Source of the DNA: JAXHTY01 sp034189225
GTDB lineage: Bacteria; Desulfobacterota; Desulfobacteria; Desulfobacterales; Desulfosudaceae
Reading direction: 5' to 3'
NCBI GenBank assembly: GCA_034189225.1
Contig: JAXHVL010000115.1
Span: forward strand, 1-9,444
DNA length: 9,444 nucleotides
The stretch's first letter is position 1, and every line of letters begins with the position of its first letter. Under the pieces are notes generated by a model. That model worked only from the letters and a program-made list of their open reading frames with translations. It was not told the origin of the DNA and made no database searches. Positions 4,826-9,444 of this stretch are shown piece by piece. Both the position numbers and the translations under genes were made by a program.

Positions 4826-6256
4826 ATGTCGTTTCCGGAAAATACATCCCCGGATAAGCAATCCCTGTCATACGCCGATATCCGATCCCGCTTTGATGAG
4901 GTGTTGGCCCATCATTTAAACCGCCTGATTGAAATGGATTTCGGGGAAGACTCCCTTTCGTTCGATCTTTCCACGGTCACCTGCCTTTTGTTGCTGGTGG
5001 AACAGGAGAACACGGTGCGGCAATCTCCCGACAGCGAGGAACGGTTTACTCAGGAGACGTTTCTTGAAGCGGTGTCGGAACTGGGAGTGGAGGTAGATGA
5101 CACCCTGCTGGCGTCTTTTGAGACCCTCATGCAGTATGGCTACGTAACCCTGGATAAAGATAACCGTTACCGGGCCCAGATCGCTGCGTTCGCGCTGGTG
5201 GATTTTTTCAATAATCTGTTTGCCGGCTTACCCGGTATGAATCTGGTGACATATGTCATTCAGATGATTTCAGAATCACTGGAAGGGCGGAAACCCCTGG
5301 ATATGGCGGTGGAGAGTCTAGACAAAACACTGCACGCCAAGGGGGTGCCGCTTTCCCGTCAGAAACTGGACAGCAAAGACAAGGCGTCCGTCAAGGAAAG
5401 TTTAAAACGGCAGAAGACCGCAACCAATGTGTCCCGGCAAGCCACCGCGGAACTGCGGCGCACCTATTTGCAGAAATTATCCGAATTGCGGAAAACGACG
5501 GCGCAGAGCCGATCCGGTGAACCGGCGGTGTTCATGAAGGGCAGTGAGGGGGATGCCCGGGTGAAGATACGGGATGTGTTCCCGAAGGCGGACAGCCCGG
5601 ACACCGTGGACACCGAAGCGCCGGCGCCTGCAACGGAGGAGGGGGTCGCTTCTGATTCGGGAACAAAGACATCTGAACCCGGTGCCGCTGAATCCAATGA
5701 TGCAGTTTCGGCGCCCACTGTGGATGAAACTCCGGGCGGCAGGCAGGATCAAGCAATGGAGGATAAGACGGATGAAGCGCCATACCCGCCGGCACCGCCG
5801 GTGAAAGAAGCCGGTGGTGATGAGATAATACCCGAGGCTGTCGAAACCACCGCAGAAGAAGAATCGGCGGATGCGGCACCGTCTGTTTCTGTGGAAGACC
5901 GCATTCAGGCCTATGAGCAGAGCCTGGCCATGACCTGTCCGGTGTGCCAGACGGGCAAAATCCAGATGGAAAAAACGGAAAAGGACATTCCCTACTATGC
6001 CTGCACCAACAGGAGCTGCGGGTTTATCAGCTGGGGCAAGCCATATGCCTTTACCTGTCCGGCTTGCAACAATCCCTTTCTGGTGGAATTTTATGATGAT
6101 AAAAACGGCGAGCCGGGGCTGAAATGCCCCAGGGCCGCCTGCTCTTTTTTTCAACACGGGCTCGGTCATCCGTCAATGGCCGGCCCGGGCAACGGCGCCT
6201 CACAGCCGTCATCCCAAAAACGGAAGAAACTCGTGAGGGTAAGGCGAAAGAAATAG
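4826..6256 (+). CDS. Unknown protein with two topoisomerase-type C4 zinc fingers and a basic tail
   Basis: This 476-residue protein starts at ATG 4826, with GAGGTGA (4813-4819) 6 bases upstream. Residues 1-225 are mostly helical and unrecognised, including a hydrophobic run VTCLLLLV (51-58) too short to span a membrane and the segment FALVDFFNNLFAGLPG. Residues about 255-355 are a low-complexity Glu/Asp/Ala/Pro linker. Residues 371-439 carry two four-cysteine sites: CPVC (371, 374) with C393 and C398, then CPAC (411, 414) with C434 and C439. This CPxC-x(18-19)-C-x4-C pattern resembles the zinc ribbons at the C-terminus of bacterial topoisomerase I, but no topoisomerase catalytic domain is present. 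The end, QKRKKLVRVRRKK, is strongly basic and suits nucleic acid binding. A DNA- or RNA-binding accessory role in the ParA-like neighbourhood is inference. Its base composition is similar to its neighbours. Confidence 0.85.
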   Translation: MSFPENTSPDKQSLSYADIRSRFDEVLAHHLNRLIEMDFGEDSLSFDLSTVTCLLLLVEQENTVRQSPDSEERFTQETFLEAVSELGVEVDDTLLASFETLMQYGYVTLDKDNRYRAQIAAFALVDFFNNLFAGLPGMNLVTYVIQMISESLEGRKPLDMAVESLDKTLHAKGVPLSRQKLDSKDKASVKESLKRQKTATNVSRQATAELRRTYLQKLSELRKTTAQSRSGEPAVFMKGSEGDARVKIRDVFPKADSPDTVDTEAPAPATEEGVASDSGTKTSEPGAAESNDAVSAPTVDETPGGRQDQAMEDKTDEAPYPPAPPVKEAGGDEIIPEAVETTAEEESADAAPSVSVEDRIQAYEQSLAMTCPVCQTGKIQMEKTEKDIPYYACTNRSCGFISWGKPYAFTCPACNNPFLVEFYDDKNGEPGLKCPRAACSFFQHGLGHPSMAGPGNGASQPSSQKRKKLVRVRRKK

Positions 6257-6308
6257 CCCGGTATCGCAAGCCGGGGAGTAAAGTTTTCGGTTATTTGGCC
6301 GCAGGCAC

Positions 6309-6331
6309 GGTGGCGCCTGATGGGCGGCACC
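6309..6331. other. Stem-loop after the zinc-finger gene
   Basis: GGTGGCGCC (6309-6317) and GGCGGCACC (6323-6331) pair at eight of nine positions around a 5-base loop, starting about 50 bases after the stop codon. A run of A rather than T follows on the plus strand, so it is not a classic terminator. It could stabilise the 3' end of the transcript. Confidence 0.35.
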
Positions 6332-6364
6332 AAAAAAAGTCCCAATTCTGGTCATTTATTCAGT

Positions 6365-6392
6365 CAATAAAACCTGGTCCTCTGGGCCAGGT
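6365..6392 (-). terminator. Intrinsic-terminator-like hairpin reading leftwards
   Basis: ACCTGGTCC (6372-6380), loop TCT, and GGGCCAGGT (6384-6392) form a 9-bp stem with one G-T pair. On the minus strand the stem is followed by TTTTATT, the arrangement of a rho-independent terminator. No leftward gene ends here, so it would protect the zinc-finger gene from antisense transcription or is a relic. On the plus strand there is no T-run. Confidence 0.45.
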
Positions 6393-6425
6393 CAGCGATA
6401 AAAGGCTATGCCGGTAAGGAGCAAA

Positions 6426-6480
6426 GCGCGAAATTCGAAATTCGAAACAAATCCGAATATCAAATGTTCCAATGATCAAA
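6426..6480. repeat. AAATTCGAAA-type dispersed repeat
   Basis: An AT-rich run of imperfect short units, GCGCGAAATTCGAAATTCG followed by AAACAAATCCGAATATC and AAATGTTCCAATGATC. From memory, intergenic repeats of this style are common in Desulfobacterota and some Planctomycetes genomes. Only one copy occurs in this window, so the call rests on recognition rather than comparison. Confidence 0.4.
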
Positions 6481-6518
6481 ACAGATACCGGAGTGTTCCG
6501 GGGCAATGCGATGCATCT

Positions 6519-6555
6519 ATCTTCATGTTCTTCATGCGCTTCATGGTGAGAAAAG
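6519..6555. repeat. CTTCATG tandem-type dispersed repeat
   Basis: The run CTTCATGTTCTTCATGCGC and then TTCATGGTGAGAAAAG repeats a TTCATG unit three times at 8-9-base spacing. From memory it resembles a widespread intergenic repeat containing CTTCATG and CTTCATGGTGA. It runs directly into the inverted MITE fragment. Confidence 0.4.
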
Positions 6556-6574
6556 AACTTTTTACTTTGCCGTC
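6555..6574 (-). repeat. Inverted 20-base fragment of the MITE-like element
   Basis: GAACTTTTTACTTTGCCGTC is the exact reverse complement of bases 160-179 in copy 1 and of the same core in copies 2 and 3. No inverted termini are present, so it is a truncated relic or a junction from an older rearrangement. Confidence 0.7.
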
Positions 6575-6632
6575 GGCAAACGACTTCCAAGGAACTTAAC
6601 GTGGTAATTCATTTAAAACCAAAGCATCTTTT

Positions 6633-6714
6633 TTAACCACGGAATACACGGAAGAGCACGGAAGGAACCATCTTGCTCCCTTTTTCCGTGCCTTTCCGTG
6701 TATTCCGTGGTTAA
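6633..6714. repeat. 31-bp inverted repeat, ACGGAATACACGGA type
   Basis: The arms 6633-6663 (TTAACCACGGAATACACGGA...) and 6684-6714 (...TCCGTGTATTCCGTGGTTAA) are reverse complements at 29 of 31 positions, with a 20-base spacer. From memory, paired sequences of this type are dispersed intergenic palindromes in many environmental bacteria. A transcript would fold into a long hairpin. No protein is encoded. Confidence 0.75.
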
Positions 6715-6789
6715 TCAAACGGCAGTCGATTACGATCACGAAAAGGTAGAGGTGGCGAAGCAATCTTTCGATCCCGCCATAATAGGTTA

Positions 6790-6856
6790 CTTCCTGCAAA
6801 AACGCTGCGGCGGGGTTGGAAACTTTTTGCCAAGCCTCCTTATTTCAGCAATGCCC
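6790..6856. repeat. Second dispersed repeat family, copy B
   Basis: It aligns by eye with 4673-4741 over about 67 bases, best in GCGGCGGGGTTGG (exact). In each case the copy ends shortly upstream of a rightward gene or operon, 98 bases before the UDP-glucose dehydrogenase start here. It may be positional coincidence or a leader element. Confidence 0.55.
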
Positions 6857-6865
6857 AAAAAAACC

Positions 6866-6894
6866 TTGATAGCCCGTGTTTTTCCTTGTATAAA
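6866..6894 (+). promoter_or_regulatory. Sigma-70-type promoter for the UDP-xylose operon
   Basis: TTGATA (6866-6871) and TATAAA (6889-6894) are separated by 17 bases, and each hexamer matches consensus at five of six positions. Transcription would begin near 6901. It lies about 55-60 bases before the preferred TTG start and is the best promoter in the window. Confidence 0.6.
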
Positions 6895-6942
6895 CACAAT
6901 ATCATCGGGCGTTGCCTGACCCCGGACAAATTACTTCTGCAA

Positions 6943-6948
6943 GAGGTG
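6943..6948 (+). promoter_or_regulatory. Shine-Dalgarno site deciding the ugd start
   Basis: GAGGTG is followed after 5 bases by TTG 6954. The longer in-frame TTG at 6912 would sit only about ten bases from the predicted transcript start and lacks a ribosome site. TTG 6951 is too close to the site. Confidence 0.5.
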
Positions 6949-6953
6949 GATTG

Positions 6954-8345
6954 TTGCAGCAACAAACATTTGAAAAACATATTCTCTGCATTGGTGCCGG
7001 TTATGTGGGAGGGCCCACCATGGCCGTGATGGCCGGCAAGTGTCCCCAATACCGGTTTATGGTGGTGGATATTAACCATGATCGGATTGCCGCCTGGAAT
7101 TCCGATGAGCTGCCGGTTTATGAACCCGGCCTGTATGAGGTGGTCAAGGCGGTTCGCGGCAGAAATCTTTTTTTCTCAACCGACGTGGATGCCGGCATTC
7201 GGGACGCTGAAATTATTTTCGTCAGTGTAAATACGCCCACAAAGGCATCGGGTGTGGGGGCCGGCATGGCCGCGGATCTTCAGTACTGGGAAAAAACAGC
7301 CCGGCAGATTCTCAAATGCGCCGATGGTCCCCGGATCGTGGTGGAGAAAAGTACGGTTCCCGTTAAAACCGCCGAGGCCATGGAGCGGATTCTGTCGGCC
7401 GGCGGGGGCAAAGACCGGTTTGATGTGCTGTCCAATCCCGAGTTTCTGGCCGAAGGAACGGCCATCAGCGATCTTGAAAATCCGGACCGGGTTTTGATCG
7501 GTTCCCGGGAAACAGCAGAAGGAAGGCGGGCCCGGGATGTGCTCGTTGAAATATATACCAACTGGGTGCCGCAGGAACGGATTTTTACCTCCAACGTCTG
7601 GAGCAGCGAACTGGCCAAGCTGACGTCCAACGCCTTTCTGGCACAGCGCATTTCTTCCATTAATACCATTGCCAATATCTGCGAAGACACAGGCGCTGAT
7701 GTTACCGAAGTTTCCAGGGCCGTGGGCATGGACAGGCGAATCGGAGCAAGGTTTCTGAACGCCGGGGTCGGATTTGGCGGGTCGTGCTTTAAAAAGGATA
7801 TTCTGAGCCTGGTGTATCTCTGCAAGGAAGCCGGTGCCGATGATGCGGCGGATTACTGGGAGAAAGTGGTTCGGATCAATGAACACCAGAAATGCCGGTT
7901 TGTCCGGCGCATGCTCTGTGCCATGTTCAATACCCTGGCGGAAAAGAAAATCGCGGTTTTTGGTTTTGCGTTCAAGCCGGATACGGGGGACATCCGGGAT
8001 GCGCCGGCCATAGAGGTTGTTCGGCGGTTGCTGGAGGAAGGGGCGCAGGTTGTTATTTCAGATCCCCAGGCCCTGGCGAACGCCCGAAAGGTGTTCGGGG
8101 ATGGCGACGGCGACGGCAGGGTCTCTTATGTGGGGGATCCTTACGAGGCGGCCATTGACAGTCATGCCATTGCCGTGCTGACGGAATGGCGGATTTACGG
8201 GGAGCTGGATTATAAGGGAATTTACGATGCCATGGAAAAGCCGGCTTTCTTTTTTGACGGGCGCAATGTGGCGGATCATGAAAAACTCTTTGAAATCGGG
8301 TTCAATGTCTATCCTGTTGGAAAACCGGCCATGACCCACATATAA
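6954..8345 (+). CDS. ugd: UDP-glucose 6-dehydrogenase (animal-like class)
   Basis: The enzyme oxidises UDP-glucose to UDP-glucuronate with two NAD+ in the cytoplasm. The preferred product is 463 residues from TTG 6954; a start at TTG 6912 would add 14 residues. Visible features are the Rossmann motif GAGYVG (about 14-19), SVNTPTK, EKSTVPVKTAE, SNPEFLAEGTAI, WSSELAKLTSNAFLAQRISS with the conserved lysine near 222, and GFGGSCFKKD with the catalytic cysteine near 278 and aspartate near 282. GFAFKPDTGDIRDAPAI and EKPAFFFDGRNV follow in the C-terminal domain. The motif wording and collinearity resemble the human/animal UGDH branch more than the short Enterobacteriaceae Ugd. It lacks the extended C-terminal tail of the human enzyme. 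The stop is 8 bases before the decarboxylase gene, so the two are probably co-transcribed and translationally coupled. Confidence 0.95.
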   Translation: MQQQTFEKHILCIGAGYVGGPTMAVMAGKCPQYRFMVVDINHDRIAAWNSDELPVYEPGLYEVVKAVRGRNLFFSTDVDAGIRDAEIIFVSVNTPTKASGVGAGMAADLQYWEKTARQILKCADGPRIVVEKSTVPVKTAEAMERILSAGGGKDRFDVLSNPEFLAEGTAISDLENPDRVLIGSRETAEGRRARDVLVEIYTNWVPQERIFTSNVWSSELAKLTSNAFLAQRISSINTIANICEDTGADVTEVSRAVGMDRRIGARFLNAGVGFGGSCFKKDILSLVYLCKEAGADDAADYWEKVVRINEHQKCRFVRRMLCAMFNTLAEKKIAVFGFAFKPDTGDIRDAPAIEVVRRLLEEGAQVVISDPQALANARKVFGDGDGDGRVSYVGDPYEAAIDSHAIAVLTEWRIYGELDYKGIYDAMEKPAFFFDGRNVADHEKLFEIGFNVYPVGKPAMTHI

Positions 8346-8353
8346 ATGAATTT

Positions 8354-9385
8354 ATGTGTCTTTACGATAAGAAGCGCATTCTTGTGACAGGCGGTGCCGG
8401 GTTTCTCGGCTCCCACCTGTGTGAGCGGCTGCTGGCGGACGGCAACGAGGTGATCTGCCTGGATAATTTTTTTACGGGCAGAAAGCGGAATATCGCGCAC
8501 CTGCTGTCTGACCCGGATTTCGAACTGGTGCGCCACGATCTTGTCCATCCGGTATTCATCGAGGCGGATGAGATTTACAATCTTGCATGTCCGGCCTCAC
8601 CGGTGCATTATCAATACAACCCCGTCAAGACCATCAAAACCAATGTCATGGGCGCCATCCACATGCTGGGGCTTGCCAAGCGGGTCAAGGCCAGAATCCT
8701 TCAGGCTTCCACCAGCGAGGTTTACGGGGATCCGGATGTTCATCCCCAGCCTGAAGTCTATCGCGGCAACGTGAACCCCATCGGCATCCGCGCCTGCTAC
8801 GACGAAGGCAAGCGCTGTGCGGAAACGCTTTTTTTCGACTACCATCGCCAGAACGGTGTGGACATACGGGTGGCGCGCATATTCAATACCTATGGCCCGC
8901 GCATGCATCCGGATGACGGCCGTGTGGTGAGCAATTTCATCATGGCTGCATTGCAGGACAGGGATATAACCGTCTTCGGGGATGGCGCACAAATACGCTC
9001 GTTCTGCTATGTGGATGACCTGGTGGAAGGGCTTGTGAAGCTCATGAACACGGAAGACATCACCGGGCCGTTGAACCTCGGCAATCCATCGGAGATGACC
9101 GTGCTGTCGCTTGCGGAAAAGATTATTGCCCTGGCCGGATCAAATTCAAAAATTGTATTTCAACCGCTGCCTGACGATGATCCGCAGAAACGGCGGCCGG
9201 ATATCACCCTGGCCGGCGAACGCCTTTCCTGGCAACCAGCGGTCGTACTTGAAGAAGGATTGCGCAGGACCATTGATTACTTCAAGTCGCTTATTGCGGA
9301 TGGTCTCGTAAAAAGTCGCTTGCGGACGGCAAACTCAACAACCACCCCGGCCTTTGTGGCGGGATGGGTTGAAACAAACGGCTGA
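8354..9385 (+). CDS. uxs: UDP-glucuronate decarboxylase (UDP-xylose synthase) with repeat-derived C-terminal tail
   Basis: This SDR-family enzyme decarboxylates UDP-glucuronate to UDP-xylose, using bound NAD+. Signature motifs are TGGAGFLGS (12-20), DNFFTGRKRNI (37-47), ACPASPVHYQYNPVKTIKTN (78-97), STSEVYGDP (119-127), the YxxxK pair Tyr149/Lys153 in CYDEGKR, ARIFNTYGPRM (174-184), DGRVVSNFI (188-196) and IRSFCYVDDLV (214-224). These fit UXS better than generic epimerases. It follows ugd by 8 bases with no Shine-Dalgarno sequence, so reinitiation after the ugd stop is likely. Bacterial UXS proteins usually end soon after a TIxYF helix (TIDYFKSL, 306-313). Here 28 more residues (316-343) are encoded from the point where the left end of the MITE-like element begins. 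The catalytic body is intact, so activity is expected. Confidence 0.93.
   Translation: MCLYDKKRILVTGGAGFLGSHLCERLLADGNEVICLDNFFTGRKRNIAHLLSDPDFELVRHDLVHPVFIEADEIYNLACPASPVHYQYNPVKTIKTNVMGAIHMLGLAKRVKARILQASTSEVYGDPDVHPQPEVYRGNVNPIGIRACYDEGKRCAETLFFDYHRQNGVDIRVARIFNTYGPRMHPDDGRVVSNFIMAALQDRDITVFGDGAQIRSFCYVDDLVEGLVKLMNTEDITGPLNLGNPSEMTVLSLAEKIIALAGSNSKIVFQPLPDDDPQKRRPDITLAGERLSWQPAVVLEEGLRRTIDYFKSLIADGLVKSRLRTANSTTTPAFVAGWVETNG
9299..9335 (+). repeat. Truncated left end of the MITE-like element inside the uxs 3' end
   Basis: GATGGTCTCGTAAAAAGTC (9299-9317) matches the left end of copy 3 except for one base, and GGACGGCAAA (9324-9333) matches the next conserved block. Similarity stops there. 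The fragment is in frame with uxs and encodes DGLVKSRLRTAN. Confidence 0.8.
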
Positions 9386-9413
9386 AAGCCGGGATACGGG
9401 TCTACAGACCCGT
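9379..9413 (+). other. Two small hairpins around the uxs stop codon
   Basis: CGGCT (9379-9383) pairs with AGCCG (9387-9391), and ACGGGTC (9396-9402) pairs with GACCCGT (9407-9413) around the loop TACA. No T-run follows, so this is at best a weak terminator or mRNA-end structure. From here to the window end (9414-9444) I see nothing else. Confidence 0.3.
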
Positions 9414-9444
9414 TAATGCTCCGTCTTGAAATTACCATCTTTCT

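Larger units (their letters stand above)
6257..6953. other. Gene-free stretch filled with repeat relics
   Basis: No convincing gene lies between the zinc-finger gene and the UDP-glucose dehydrogenase start. Short open frames on both strands are readings of dispersed repeats. In order it holds two stem-loops, an AAATTCGAAA-type repeat, a CTTCATG-type repeat, an inverted fragment of the MITE-like element, a long inverted repeat, a second copy of the 4673-4741 repeat, and finally the promoter and leader of the downstream operon. Confidence 0.7.

Noticed and set aside
5477..6169. Minus-strand open frame of about 230 codons
   Set aside because: It is entirely antisense to the linker and zinc-finger part of the gene at 4826, with arginine-rich low-complexity translation and no start context.
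6360..6590. Small minus-strand protein with a HHEAHEEHED motif
   Set aside because: The motif comes from the CTTCATG-type dispersed repeat and the frame runs through several unrelated repeats.
7176..7886. Minus-strand open frame of about 236 codons within ugd
   Set aside because: The overlapping plus frame carries all UGDH motifs; this is a shadow of a GC-rich gene.

Overview
The window looks like a chromosomal segment of a Gram-negative bacterium, most plausibly a sulfate-reducing member of the Desulfobacterota (Desulfobacterales type). That is inferred from the moderately GC-rich coding style, the mixture of gene families, and the dense small dispersed repeats between genes. No rRNA, tRNA, intact insertion sequence or CRISPR array is visible.

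Left part (1-4825): a gene read leftwards (387-2561) encodes a 724-residue protein with an unusual N-terminal region, a very long acidic repeat linker and a C-terminal formylglycine-generating-enzyme (FGE)-like domain that lacks the two catalytic cysteines. It diverges across a 243-bp regulatory region from a ParA-like ATPase (2805-3569) whose deviant Walker A motif is altered. The ParA gene was probably once directly followed by a small gene (3756-4307) for an acidic-tailed protein of unknown function. A roughly 155-bp inverted-terminal-repeat element now sits between them.

Middle (4826-6256): a 476-residue protein of unknown function has an N-terminal helical region, an acidic/proline-rich linker, two C4 zinc fingers of the topoisomerase I C-terminal type and a strongly basic tail. 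Three of the four proteins in the left and middle part share the layout of a folded domain plus a long acidic disordered segment, and the fourth is a ParA-type switch ATPase. They could form one undescribed functional module, but this is inference from layout only.

Right part (6257-9385): a 0.7-kb gene-free stretch is packed with remnants of several dispersed repeats. It is followed by a good sigma-70-type promoter and a two-gene operon: UDP-glucose 6-dehydrogenase (preferred start TTG 6954) and UDP-glucuronate decarboxylase. Together these convert UDP-glucose to UDP-glucuronate and then to UDP-xylose, a sugar donor for surface polysaccharides.

Repeats: three near-complete copies of one MITE-like element (133-289, 3570-3723, 4404-4611), one truncated left end (9299-9335) and one inverted fragment (6555-6574) are visible. 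One copy carries a second, perfectly palindromic hairpin inserted inside it. The truncated copy supplies the last 28 codons of the decarboxylase gene, and another copy provides a misleading upstream start codon for the small acidic gene.
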